From an uncultured Candidatus Pelagibacter sp. (lineage in GTDB: Bacteria > Pseudomonadota > Alphaproteobacteria > Pelagibacterales > Pelagibacteraceae): 64,000 nucleotides of DNA. Under the pieces are notes generated by a model. The model did not search any database. It was not told where the DNA came from and worked only from the letters and a program-made list of their open reading frames with translations. The DNA is taken from the NCBI GenBank assembly GCA_905616455.1, contig CAJQSW010000005.1, positions 1-64,000 of the forward strand. The letters run 5' to 3'. The position numbers and the translations under genes were made by a program. Positions 8,425-16,504 of the stretch are shown here, in pieces (the first letter of the stretch is position 1; each line of letters opens with the position of its first letter).

Positions 8425-8994
8425 TTATAAAATTTCTTTCAAAATCTTTTTTATACTTTTAGTAACAGATTTATTAGTAAAATTATTTTTAATAACGAAT
8501 TGTGATTTTTTTTTTTTATAGTCAAGTGACAGTTGAATATTTTTGAATTTTTTATATAGCTCTAAGCTAAAGTTTTTTCTTTTTTTTAGCCTTTTGATAA
8601 TGTCTGTTTTTTTCGATTGGACAAATACCAAGATATCATTTTTTTTATTAATTTTGTTTTCTAACAAAAGAGGAATATCTAAAATCACAATCTTTTGTTT
8701 CATATTTTTTTTTAAAAATATGGTCATTTTTTTTCTTATTTCTAAATGAACAATTGCAACAATTTTTTTTAAGTTAAATTTGTTGGCTAATATAGCGTCA
8801 CAAATTTCATTTTTGTTTACTGGGAATGAAAAAATATATTTGGGTAAAGCTTTTTTCAACTTATTAAAAATTTTTTTATCTCTTTTATATAATTTACTAA
8901 CCTCAGCATCTGCATTAAATAATGGATAATTGAAATTTTTAGCTACATAACTTTTGCCAGATCCAATGTCTCCTAAAATTCCAATTTTAATCAT
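8425..8994 (-). CDS. coaE: Dephospho-CoA kinase
   Basis: CoaE phosphorylates the 3'-hydroxyl of dephospho-CoA, the last step of coenzyme A synthesis. The P-loop GDIGSGKS is at residues 8-15. The family motif FNADAEVSKLY (Asp of the HDAD region) is near 26-36, and IVILDIPLLLENK near 100-112. The product is very lysine-rich and 189 residues long, near the family norm of about 200. Its ATG overlaps the aroE stop, so translation is probably coupled. Confidence 0.93.
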   Translation of the reverse strand: MIKIGILGDIGSGKSYVAKNFNYPLFNADAEVSKLYKRDKKIFNKLKKALPKYIFSFPVNKNEICDAILANKFNLKKIVAIVHLEIRKKMTIFLKKNMKQKIVILDIPLLLENKINKKNDILVFVQSKKTDIIKRLKKRKNFSLELYKKFKNIQLSLDYKKKKSQFVIKNNFTNKSVTKSIKKILKEIL

Positions 8995-9827
8995 CAGTCC
9001 AATAATCTTATAACTTCATCATCAATTATAGGAGAGATATTTGTCCATATTTTAAAAGCAATTTGCGCTTGCCATAAAAACATCATTTTACCATTCATGG
9101 TTTTGTTGCCTCTTAATTTTGCATCTTTAAGAAAATTTGTTTCTTTGGGGTTATAGATTAAGTCGTAAAACAAAACATTTTTATTGTTTTTATAATCTTT
9201 AAAATCCAAATCTAAATTTTCATCTTTTATTAATCCAACACTAGTTGTATTTATAACTATATCGCAAATTTTAGGTTTTTTTCCCCAATCAATAATTTCT
9301 ATATTTTCTTTTTTGCGTTGAAGTGTGGCTATTGATGTATCGCCTAGTTTTTTTAACTCTTCAGCTTTTTTTTTAGTTCTATTAGTAATGTAAATTTTTT
9401 TGGCATTATTAATGAAGGCTTCTAAAATTGAAGAAGTAACGCCTCCAGCACCCAAAATAAATATATTTTTATTTCTATATTCTATGTGGCCATCTCTCAA
9501 GCTCTCTTTAAAACCTTCAGTATCCGTATTGTACCCATATACTTTATTGCTTCTTCTACACAAAGTATTTACCGATTGTGTCAATAGGGCATCACCCTGA
9601 ACGTGATCTAATAAGTCTATAATTTCTTTTTTAAAGGGTACTGTAATATTTACACCTTCTATTTTTCCGTTTTTAACCTGATCAACAATGCTTTTTAAAT
9701 CTTTTTTCTCTACTTTTTTTTTTTCATAAACGCTGTCAATTAATCCATATTTTTTCATCCAATAATTATGAATTAACGGTGATAAAGAATGTCCAATTGG
9801 GTTTCCTATAACTAAATATTTTTTCAT
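8994..9827 (-). CDS. aroE: Shikimate dehydrogenase
   Basis: AroE reduces 3-dehydroshikimate to shikimate with NADPH in the chorismate pathway. NPIGHSLSPLIHNYW near residues 8-22 binds shikimate. The catalytic Lys lies in NITVPFKKEI near 65, the second catalytic Asp in YNTDTEGF near 105, and the NADP loop is GAGGVTSSI near 127-135. The C-terminus keeps GKMMFLWQAQIAFKIW. Length is 277 residues, as expected. It overlaps coaE and maf by one base each, in the conserved maf-aroE-coaE-dnaQ string. Confidence 0.96.
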   Translation of the reverse strand: MKKYLVIGNPIGHSLSPLIHNYWMKKYGLIDSVYEKKKVEKKDLKSIVDQVKNGKIEGVNITVPFKKEIIDLLDHVQGDALLTQSVNTLCRRSNKVYGYNTDTEGFKESLRDGHIEYRNKNIFILGAGGVTSSILEAFINNAKKIYITNRTKKKAEELKKLGDTSIATLQRKKENIEIIDWGKKPKICDIVINTTSVGLIKDENLDLDFKDYKNNKNVLFYDLIYNPKETNFLKDAKLRGNKTMNGKMMFLWQAQIAFKIWTNISPIIDDEVIRLLD

Positions 9828-10411
9828 TAATGATTACTCAAATATTCTTTGATTTTCTTAACTGGAAGGCCCATTATAGTGTCTTTATCTCCTTCTACTT
9901 TAGAAAATAAAGATCTACCCTCACCCTCAATTTGATAAACATTGTAAGCGTATAGTGCCTCATCGCTTACTTTGCCAAGATAGCTTATAAGCTCATCCTC
10001 TCTCATTTGCTTCATGGTCAAAGATGCTTTGTCTGTGTAATTCCATATCATTGAACCATTTTGAGATATGCACACTGAACTTATCAAGTGATGCGTTTGT
10101 CCATTTAAGCTTTGTAGTATTTGTAGGGCCTCATCTCTATTTGTTGGTTTTGAGATTATTTTTCCATGCAGATCTATAACGCTATCAGCTCCAAGAACTA
10201 ATTTTTCAGCTATCTTTTGACTTACCTTATTTGCCTTTAATTCAGCAAGGTTTTTTGAAATAATTTCTGGAGATGCTTTCTCTTTTAGTAAACTTTCTTT
10301 AACACTATCTTCGTCAACGTTTGAGTATTCAACAATACAATTGATTTGATTGTCTTCTAAAATTTTTTTTCTTACTTTGCTTTTTGAGGCTAGTATTATT
10401 TCATTAACCAT
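9827..10411 (-). CDS. maf: Maf-like nucleoside triphosphate pyrophosphatase
   Basis: Maf proteins hydrolyse non-canonical or modified nucleoside triphosphates to monophosphates. The N-terminal ILASKSKVRKKIL corresponds to the family's LASxSPRR motif, although Pro is replaced by Lys. LVLGADSVIDLHGKIISKP near residues 67-85 carries the catalytic Asp, followed by LQSLNGQTHHLISSVCI. Length is 194 residues. The eight-base overlap with ppsR and the one-base overlap with aroE keep the order seen beside other alphaproteobacterial origins. The preferred nucleotide cannot be told from the sequence. Confidence 0.92.
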   Translation of the reverse strand: MVNEIILASKSKVRKKILEDNQINCIVEYSNVDEDSVKESLLKEKASPEIISKNLAELKANKVSQKIAEKLVLGADSVIDLHGKIISKPTNRDEALQILQSLNGQTHHLISSVCISQNGSMIWNYTDKASLTMKQMREDELISYLGKVSDEALYAYNVYQIEGEGRSLFSKVEGDKDTIMGLPVKKIKEYLSNH

Positions 10412-11228
10412 TATTTTTATATATTTCGTGTATTTTAATTATTGAGGCAGCTGTTTCTTCAACTGACTTTCGTGTAACATCAATTGTTGGCCACTTATAT
10501 TTTAAGAATGTTTTCTTTGCATCTTCGACTTCTTCCTTGATCTTTTGAATATCTGTATAATTGGTATTCTCTCTTTCTTTAAGAGTTATCATTCTATTTT
10601 TTCGAATATCTACCAATCTTTCTGCTTCAGTCGTTAGCCCAACAACACATGCCATTCTTGGGTTTTTTTTTAAAGACTCAGGTATAGAATTTTCATTGAC
10701 CAGGGGGATATTTGAGGTTTTAAAGCCCTTGTTTGCTAAATAAATGGAGGTCGGAGTTTTACTTGTTCTGCTGACACCCAATAATATTAAATCTGATTTG
10801 TCTAATTCTTCAACTAGGTTTCCGTCGTCATGATTCATTGTAAATTGGATGGCTTCAATTCTTTCATAATATTCCTCGTTAAGTGCATGTTGACCGCTTG
10901 GAACGTGTGACGCTTGTTGGTTTAATAATTTTGAAAAGCTAAGAATTAAATTTCCCAAAACACCAAAACAAGGAATTTTTTTTTCTTCACTCTTGTTTGC
11001 TAAAAGTTTTGCGAGGTTGCTGTCGACAATAGTATATAAAATTATAGAATTCTTATTTTTTTTTGCTTCTTCTAAAATTTTAGCAACCTGATTTTCAGTT
11101 CGTGTAAAAAAATATGATTTAACATCATACTCAATGTTTTTAAATTGAGCTTTAATTGCTAAAAAGACCCTATCTAGAGTCTCACCAGTGGAGTCAGAAA
11201 TAAGGTATATTTGATAAGTATTACTCAT
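10404..11228 (-). CDS. ppsR: PEP synthase/PPDK regulatory protein (bifunctional kinase/pyrophosphorylase)
   Basis: This family (DUF299) phosphorylates and dephosphorylates a threonine of pyruvate phosphate dikinase or PEP synthase to switch it off and on. ISDSTGETLDRVFLAI at residues 10-25 and the P-loop-like GVSRTSKTPTSIYLA near 152-166 identify the family, as do GLTTEAERL and the C-terminal WPTIDVTRKSVEETAA. Length is 274 residues. It is the first gene left of the origin, the position of its homologue in Caulobacter and Rickettsia. Its start codon lies inside the first copy of an origin repeat. The target enzyme is not in the window. Confidence 0.93.
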   Translation of the reverse strand: MSNTYQIYLISDSTGETLDRVFLAIKAQFKNIEYDVKSYFFTRTENQVAKILEEAKKNKNSIILYTIVDSNLAKLLANKSEEKKIPCFGVLGNLILSFSKLLNQQASHVPSGQHALNEEYYERIEAIQFTMNHDDGNLVEELDKSDLILLGVSRTSKTPTSIYLANKGFKTSNIPLVNENSIPESLKKNPRMACVVGLTTEAERLVDIRKNRMITLKERENTNYTDIQKIKEEVEDAKKTFLKYKWPTIDVTRKSVEETAASIIKIHEIYKNNG

Positions 11229-11442
11229 GTATAAAATGTTGATAATTAAGTATTATTTTTACCATTTTTTATAATAATGACGCTTTTTATTTTTCACTGT
11301 AAAACCCTGTTTTTATTAACATTAATAAACACGTGAAGTATTAATATACATTTTATCTAATAAAATTAAATAAAGGCCTAATTTAAACAATATACTAAAC
11401 TTCTATAAATTATTAATTGTTAATAAATCATGTATAAAATGT
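11226..11442. repeat. Repeats of ATAAAATGT in the origin region (two direct, one inverted)
   Basis: CATGTATAAAATGT (14 bases) occurs exactly at 11226-11239 and 11429-11442. The 9-base core ATAAAATGT also occurs inverted at 11348-11356 (ACATTTTAT). In the two direct copies the final TGT begins a DnaA-box-like 9-mer (TGTTGATAA and TGTGTAAAA), so the unit looks like ATAAAA joined to a degenerate DnaA box. The first copy overlaps the ppsR start codon. Confidence 0.75.
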
Positions 11443-11512
11443 GTAAAACAATTAATTACCAATATTCACATACTATATAACTAATACTATAATTAAATAT
11501 TTACTTATTATT
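11229..11512. other. oriC: Probable chromosomal replication origin (ppsR-hemE intergenic region)
   Basis: This is the longest gene-free stretch in the window and is extremely AT-rich. It sits between ppsR and hemE, where the Caulobacter and Rickettsia origins lie. DnaA-box-like 9-mers are present: TGTTGATAA at 11237-11245 (one mismatch to the complement of TTATCCACA), TTATTAACA at 11313-11321 and its complement TGTTAATAA at 11418-11426 (an inverted pair), TGTGTAAAA at 11440-11448 and ATATTCACA at 11462-11470. ATAAAATGT occurs three times. parAB and a parS site lie 8-10 kb to the right. No perfect E. coli-type DnaA box was found, so function rests on position and repeats. Confidence 0.75.
11465..11493 (+). 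promoter_or_regulatory. Promoter of hemE inside the origin region
   Basis: TTCACA (11465-11470, 5/6 to TTGACA), a 17-base spacer and a perfect TATAAT (11488-11493) form the best sigma-70-type promoter seen in the window. Transcription would start near 11500, 13 bases before the hemE ATG. The -35 element overlaps the DnaA-box-like ATATTCACA at 11462-11470. In Caulobacter a strong hemE promoter also lies inside the origin. Confidence 0.65.
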
Positions 11513-12514
11513 ATGACACCTATTCAAGAAACCATAATAAACAAAAAGACAACTAATTCTCCTATATGGTTAATGAGACAAGCAGGTAGGTATCTTCCGG
11601 AGTTTAGAGAAATTAGAAAACTAAATCCAAACTTTATCAATTTATGTCTGAATGAAAATTTATCATCAGAAATTACTCTACAACCTTTAAAAAGATTTGA
11701 GTTAGATGCAGCGATAATTTTTTCAGATATTTTAATGCTACCATACGGATTAAACCAGAAAATAGAATTTAAAAAAGATTTTGGTCCACAATTAGGTTCT
11801 TTAAATTTAGATCAAATATCTAAAATAGATGAAATTGATTTTATAGAAAAATTATATCCAGTTTATAAATCAATTAAAAAAGTAAGTGAAAATAATTTAA
11901 TTAAAAACAAAAGCTTAATAGGCTTTGTTGGAGCACCGTGGACATTATTAGTTTATATGATTAATAAACATTCACCAAAAAAAGAGTTAATAAAAGATTT
12001 TTTTAAGGATGAGTTTTTAATAAACAGGATTTTAATAATTCTAGAAAAGTTTTTGAAACTACATATTGATCAGCAAATAAAAAGTGGTGCGACCGTTATT
12101 CAGATTTTTGATAGCTGGGCTGGTTTGTTAGAAGAAAAAGATTTACCCAACTATGTTTATATTCCAACACTAAATTTAGTTGATTATGTAAAATCATTGA
12201 ACGTACCTGTGATCTGCTTTCCAAGAGGAGTAAAAAATTATAAAAATTATTGTGATATTGTTAAACCTGATGCTGTCAATATCGACTATGATGTAAATCC
12301 CGTTTCTATATGTAAAGAGATTAATATACCCGTTCAAGGAGGACTTGATCCAAAGATATTATTAACGGATAAAGAAAATTTAAAAAAAGAAGCAAAAAAA
12401 TATTTAGATGTATTCAAAGATCACCCGTATATCTTTAATTTAGGTCATGGCGTATTGCCTCAAACTGATCCTAACATGGTGGATTATTTGGTGAAGATGG
12501 TAAAAGATTATTAA
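11513..12514 (+). CDS. hemE: Uroporphyrinogen decarboxylase
   Basis: HemE removes four carboxylates from uroporphyrinogen III to give coproporphyrinogen III. The signature WLMRQAGRYLPEFRE is at residues 19-33, IIFSDILMLPYG (substrate-binding Asp) near 69-80, and GFVGAPWTLLVYMI follows near 138-151. The C-terminal FNLGHGVLPQTDP holds the conserved His. Length is 333 residues, slightly below the usual 340-355. It is the first gene right of the origin and starts a heme cluster with hemH and hemG, which is followed by rho. Confidence 0.97.
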   Translation: MTPIQETIINKKTTNSPIWLMRQAGRYLPEFREIRKLNPNFINLCLNENLSSEITLQPLKRFELDAAIIFSDILMLPYGLNQKIEFKKDFGPQLGSLNLDQISKIDEIDFIEKLYPVYKSIKKVSENNLIKNKSLIGFVGAPWTLLVYMINKHSPKKELIKDFFKDEFLINRILIILEKFLKLHIDQQIKSGATVIQIFDSWAGLLEEKDLPNYVYIPTLNLVDYVKSLNVPVICFPRGVKNYKNYCDIVKPDAVNIDYDVNPVSICKEINIPVQGGLDPKILLTDKENLKKEAKKYLDVFKDHPYIFNLGHGVLPQTDPNMVDYLVKMVKDY

Positions 12515-12553
12515 ATTAAAAACTAAAACAATATTTATAAAAACCTATTTATT

Positions 12554-13672
12554 ATGACACAACAGTACACGCACCCTAAAAGAAAAACAAAAGTTGTATT
12601 TGTTCAGCTTGGATCACCTTCGGAGCCAACAACTAAAGCTCTAAGAAAATATCTTCGTGCATTTTTAGGAGACCCAAGAGTTGTTGATATAAACCCATGG
12701 CTTTGGAAAATAATTTTAAATTTTTTTGTGTTACCTTTCAGGCCACAAAAGTCTGCAAAACTTTATGCAAGAATCTGGGATGGAGAAAGTTTTCCACTGA
12801 TAACCAACACAAGAGATTTTACAAAAAATGTAAGTGAGGAATTAAAGAAAATTGATCCAGAAGGTTATGTTGAAGTAAATCATGCTTTTCTTTTATCACC
12901 TCCGTACGTAAATGAAGTTTACGATGACTGGGAGGATGATTTAAAAAAAGGTATTGGTGCAACAAAACTATTAGTTATACCAATGTTCCCTCAGTACTCA
13001 GAGGCTACAATAGCTTCAGGCATAGACGCGTTGGCAAAAGAGCTGTCGAAAAGAGTAAAAATACCAACCTTCGAAGTCATCACGAACTTTCACAGAACTC
13101 ATGCCTTCATTGATAATTCTGTAAATCAAGTTGACTCAAAATTAAATGAATTAATAAATCAAGGAAAGAAAATCGATAGTTTAGTAATAACCTTTCATGG
13201 AATGCAAAAAAGACGAGTTGTCAGTAAGGGTGATGACTACTATAGACATTGCTTCGAAACATTTAATCTTATTACTAATAGCCTAAAAAATATTAAGCCA
13301 GAACAGTGCATGATGAGTTTTCAAAGTCGCTTCGGTTCTGAGGAATGGATAACACCTTACACGGAAGATGTAATTAAAAAATTAATTTCTGAAGGTAAGA
13401 AAGAAATTGTAATATATTCTCCAAGTTTTGTTGCAGACTGTCTCGAAACCACCGATGAATTAGGTCATGAACTAGTAAATGATGCAAAAGAATGGGGCGG
13501 CAATGTCCATCCAGTAGAATGTCTTAATACCAACAAAGACTGGTGTAAAGATTTTGCAAAATACACCTTCATACAAGCAGAGGGCTCAGCACAAGATAAA
13601 GAGGATATAGAATACCAAGTTGAAAAAAAATATTATCAGAAAATGCCACAACAAATAATGAATAAAAAATAG
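12554..13672 (+). CDS. hemH: Ferrochelatase
   Basis: HemH inserts ferrous iron into protoporphyrin IX. The metal-site His is H215 in TFHGMQKRR and the conserved Glu is E298 in ADCLETTDELG; SKGDDYYRHC follows the His motif, and FQSRFG (256-261) is the family's QSR element. Length is 372 residues; the extra C-terminus after about residue 340 (AEGSAQDKEDIEYQVEKKYYQ) is polar and not conserved. It lies 39 bases after hemE and 11 bases before hemG, so the last two heme steps are probably co-transcribed. Confidence 0.97.
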   Translation: MTQQYTHPKRKTKVVFVQLGSPSEPTTKALRKYLRAFLGDPRVVDINPWLWKIILNFFVLPFRPQKSAKLYARIWDGESFPLITNTRDFTKNVSEELKKIDPEGYVEVNHAFLLSPPYVNEVYDDWEDDLKKGIGATKLLVIPMFPQYSEATIASGIDALAKELSKRVKIPTFEVITNFHRTHAFIDNSVNQVDSKLNELINQGKKIDSLVITFHGMQKRRVVSKGDDYYRHCFETFNLITNSLKNIKPEQCMMSFQSRFGSEEWITPYTEDVIKKLISEGKKEIVIYSPSFVADCLETTDELGHELVNDAKEWGGNVHPVECLNTNKDWCKDFAKYTFIQAEGSAQDKEDIEYQVEKKYYQKMPQQIMNKK

Positions 13673-13683
13673 TAACAATTAAA

Positions 13684-14211
13684 ATGTCTGGTTCTTTAAT
13701 AATTTACTCAAGCACAGATGGTCAAACAAAAATTATTTGTGAAAAAATAAAAAACTTTTCAAAAAATAGTGAATCTATAAAATTAATCTCTTTAGAAGAA
13801 GCACATGATTTTAATCTTCAGTCTTATGAAGATATTATAATTGGAGCAAGCATCAGGTATGGGAAGCATAATAAAAATTTATATAAATTTATTTCTTCAA
13901 ACAAAGAAACACTTGAAAAAAAAAGAAGCGCTTTCTTTTCGGTAAATGTTGTTGCAAGAAAACCAGAAAAAAATACTCCAGAAACAAACCCTTATATAAA
14001 AAAATTTTTAAAAATTTCAAATTGGAAACCTGATAAGCTAGGTGTGTTTGCTGGCAAAGTTAATTATCCAAATTATGGTTTTTTTGATAAATATATTATT
14101 AGACTTATAATGTTTATAACTAAAGGCCCAACAGACACCTCAAAGTCTTTTGAGTTTACTGACTGGTCTAAAGTAGAGGATTTTGCTAGAGAACTAAGTT
14201 TAAGCTCTTAA
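13684..14211 (+). CDS. hemG: Flavodoxin-type protoporphyrinogen IX oxidase (HemG)
   Basis: HemG oxidises protoporphyrinogen IX using FMN and passes electrons to the quinone pool. The 175-residue product begins LIIYSSTDGQTKII (FMN phosphate loop of the flavodoxin fold, residues 5-18), then DIIIGASIRYGKHNKNLYKFI near 50-70. It also has the long HemG-type insertion with LGVFAGKVNYPNYGFFDKYIIRLIMFITKGPTD. In most alphaproteobacteria this position after hemH is held by the unrelated membrane oxidase hemJ. Position after hemE-hemH supports HemG over a generic flavodoxin. Confidence 0.87.
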   Translation: MSGSLIIYSSTDGQTKIICEKIKNFSKNSESIKLISLEEAHDFNLQSYEDIIIGASIRYGKHNKNLYKFISSNKETLEKKRSAFFSVNVVARKPEKNTPETNPYIKKFLKISNWKPDKLGVFAGKVNYPNYGFFDKYIIRLIMFITKGPTDTSKSFEFTDWSKVEDFARELSLSS

Positions 14212-14330
14212 ATACCCTATAAAATGCTTATTTTATTGAGTTTTAAAGAGCACCGAGATCTAAGCTTGTAATAGTTTAAAGAGTATATATATTTATCTCA
14301 TCTTACAAAAATTTTAACCCCCCCCTACTC
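14212..14330 (+). promoter_or_regulatory. rho leader region with a run of eight cytosines
   Basis: This 119-base spacer separates hemG and rho. It contains two near-identical TTTAAAGAG segments and an AT-only inverted repeat ATAAAAT/ATTTTAT just after hemG, too weak to be called a terminator. Eight consecutive C (14318-14325) followed by TACTC directly precede the rho ATG. No Shine-Dalgarno sequence is present. Rho binds C-rich single-stranded RNA and autoregulates its own leader in E. coli, so a regulatory role for the C-tract is plausible but inferred. Confidence 0.45.
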
Positions 14331-15599
14331 ATGAATATACAAGAACTTAAACTGAAATCATCTGAACAATTAATTACACAAGCAGAAGAGCTTGGTATTG
14401 AAAATGCTAGCACCCTTAGAAAACAAGAAATTTTATTTGCTATATTAAAAAAGGTTGCAGAAAAAGAAGAAATTACTGGTGCGGGAGTTTTACAATTATT
14501 ACAAGATGGGTTTGGTTTTTTAAGAGCAATGGAATCAAATTATTTACCTGGTCCAGATGATGTTTATGTTAGTCCAAGCCAAATTAGAAAATTTGGTTTA
14601 CGAACAGGAGATACAGTCGAAGGGCCTGTAAGAGCACCAAAAGAAGGTGAAAGATATTTTGCATTATTGCAAGTTATGAAAATAAATTTTGAAGAACCTG
14701 AAAAGGCTCGTCATAAAATAGCGTTTGATAACTTAACTCCACTTTACCCAGACAAACAAATGGTGATGGAAGTTGAGACAACCAAGATTGAAAAAAAACC
14801 AGATTTAACTCCAAGGCTAATTGATCTTGTAAGCCCAATTGGAAAAGGTCAAAGATCAATAATCATCTCTCCTCCTAAAGCTGGTAAAACAATGATCTTA
14901 CAAAGCATTGCAAATTCAATTGCTAAAAACTATCCAGAAAGTTACTTGATGGTTTTATTAATTGATGAAAGACCAGAAGAGGTAACCGACATGAAAAGAA
15001 CTGTTAAGGGAGAAGTTATTAGTTCTACATTTGATGAGCCTGCTTCAAGACACGTTGCTGTTGCCGAGATGGTAATAGAAAAAGCAAAAAGATTAACCGA
15101 ACATAAAAAAGATGTTGTAATTTTATTAGACTCAATAACTAGATTGGGTAGAGCTTACAATGCTGTTATACCAAGCTCTGGAAAAGTTTTAACAGGTGGT
15201 GTTGATGCAAATGCACTACAAAGACCAAAAAGATTTTTTGGAGCAGCAAGAAATATTGAAGAAGGTGGATCTTTAACAATTATCTCAACTGCCTTGATCG
15301 ATACTGGATCGAGAATGGATGAAGTTATTTTTGAAGAATTTAAAGGAACCGGAAATAGTGAAACTGTTCTTGATAGAAAAATCGCAGAAAAAAGAATTTA
15401 CCCCGCAATAGACATCACCAAATCTGGAACAAGAAGAGAAGAATTACTTTTTGATAAAGATGATCTTTCAAAAATGAATGTATTAAGAAGAATCATTAAC
15501 CCAATGGGAACCATGGACGCCATTGAATTTATTAATTCAAAACTCAAAGAAACAAAAAGTAATGCAGATTTCTTTAGCTCGATGAATAAACCTGCTTAA
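14331..15599 (+). CDS. rho: Transcription termination factor Rho
   Basis: Rho is the hexameric RNA helicase that ends transcription at C-rich unstructured RNA. The N-terminal cold-shock RNA-binding domain includes [14 protein letters not shown] near residues 52-65. Walker A SPPKAGKT is at 180-187, the arginine-rich Q/R-loop region lies in [15 protein letters not shown] near 265, and [22 protein letters not shown] follows. Length is 422 residues, normal for the family. It follows the heme genes as in Caulobacter. The stop overlaps the end of a convergent sulfotransferase gene by four bases. Confidence 0.98.
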   Translation: MNIQELKLKSSEQLITQAEELGIENASTLRKQEILFAILKKVAEKEEITGAGVLQLLQDGFGFLRAMESNYLPGPDDVYVSPSQIRKFGLRTGDTVEGPVRAPKEGERYFALLQVMKINFEEPEKARHKIAFDNLTPLYPDKQMVMEVETTKIEKKPDLTPRLIDLVSPIGKGQRSIIISPPKAGKTMILQSIANSIAKNYPESYLMVLLIDERPEEVTDMKRTVKGEVISSTFDEPASRHVAVAEMVIEKAKRLTEHKKDVVILLDSITRLGRAYNAVIPSSGKVLTGGVDANALQRPKRFFGAARNIEEGGSLTIISTALIDTGSRMDEVIFEEFKGTGNSETVLDRKIAEKRIYPAIDITKSGTRREELLFDKDDLSKMNVLRRIINPMGTMDAIEFINSKLKETKSNADFFSSMNKPA

Positions 15600-16429
15600 T
15601 TAATATAACCAAGTTCTTCCATTTCTTTTTTGAACTTACTCTCTATTTCCCTAACTATTTTTTCATCCAAGTGATCTCTCCAATTTCCAATTTTTCCCTT
15701 AGCAAAAAAAGGAATAATATTTCCATCAGAATCTTTAGAGCCTTCTTTAAAAAGACCTTTATTTTCCATACTCTTCATATTTTCAAAAGACGAAGTTTTT
15801 ATACAATTTTTGATTTTATTTTCATCAATTGATAGTTTTGTAAATTTACCAATGAAAAGCAGAGTTTTTTTTATTTCACTTTCTTTATTATTTATTAAGT
15901 CTTCATATTTTATTAACAAAGTATTTTTTTTATTCTTTGACCATGAATTGTAGTGATCAGACCAAGATCCTAAAAAAGTGCTAACTGCTTTTCCATTATA
16001 ATTATTAATAAGATCCATATGTCGATTAAACATATTATCTTTAATTTCATTGTGGCTCTTATTATAATACCTAGAAGCTGAAACAATAATGTCTCTTGGA
16101 TCTCTCACTATATAAATAGTACCAACGGTATTTTTGCTATCGGTAAAAGCATTCCCATCAATTTTACATAAAGCGTTATGTGTCTTAAGAAATTTTAACT
16201 TTTTATTCTGATTTAACTCTTCTTGTGCCTTAATCCAGTATTTACTTATTTCTTTAACCTTTGCGTAATTAGAGGTGAATTTTTCAAAAAAAATACCTGC
16301 GGGAAAATTACTTATGTGATGAAGTTGGTTAAAATCTACATTCCCCTTTTCGTTAAAAATTAGCGAGACTAAAATAGATCTTAATAGTGTGTTTCCACTT
16401 TTTGGGTATGATGCGAGCCAAATAATCAT
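15596..16429 (-). CDS. Sulfotransferase-family protein
   Basis: The 277-residue product has PAPS-binding motifs of cytosolic-type sulfotransferases. The 5'-phosphosulfate loop is YPKSGNT at residues 8-14, a 3'-phosphate motif is [18 protein letters not shown] near 106-123, and the C-terminal [11 protein letters not shown] corresponds to the family's RKGxxGDWK loop. The acceptor cannot be predicted. No signal peptide is seen. It lies on the minus strand between rho and mnmE, which are usually adjacent or close, so it looks like an insertion into a conserved string. The 75-base spacer to mnmE holds nothing recognisable beyond AT-rich sequence. Confidence 0.85.
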   Translation of the reverse strand: MIIWLASYPKSGNTLLRSILVSLIFNEKGNVDFNQLHHISNFPAGIFFEKFTSNYAKVKEISKYWIKAQEELNQNKKLKFLKTHNALCKIDGNAFTDSKNTVGTIYIVRDPRDIIVSASRYYNKSHNEIKDNMFNRHMDLINNYNGKAVSTFLGSWSDHYNSWSKNKKNTLLIKYEDLINNKESEIKKTLLFIGKFTKLSIDENKIKNCIKTSSFENMKSMENKGLFKEGSKDSDGNIIPFFAKGKIGNWRDHLDEKIVREIESKFKKEMEELGYIN

Positions 16430-16504
16430 TATTTTTTTATAAGCTATATTTTATATTAACTATTAATTTTTAATTAAATATCATAATATTAAAATCTTAA
16501 TTAT

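Noticed and set aside
11327..11338. CACGTG in the origin as a second parS
   Set aside because: Only the central hexamer matches; the flanking bases disagree with TGTTT...AAACA, so it is not a credible ParB site.
14216..14240. Hairpin after hemG as a terminator
   Set aside because: The stem is only A-T pairs (ATAAAAT/ATTTTAT) with no U-tract of useful length.
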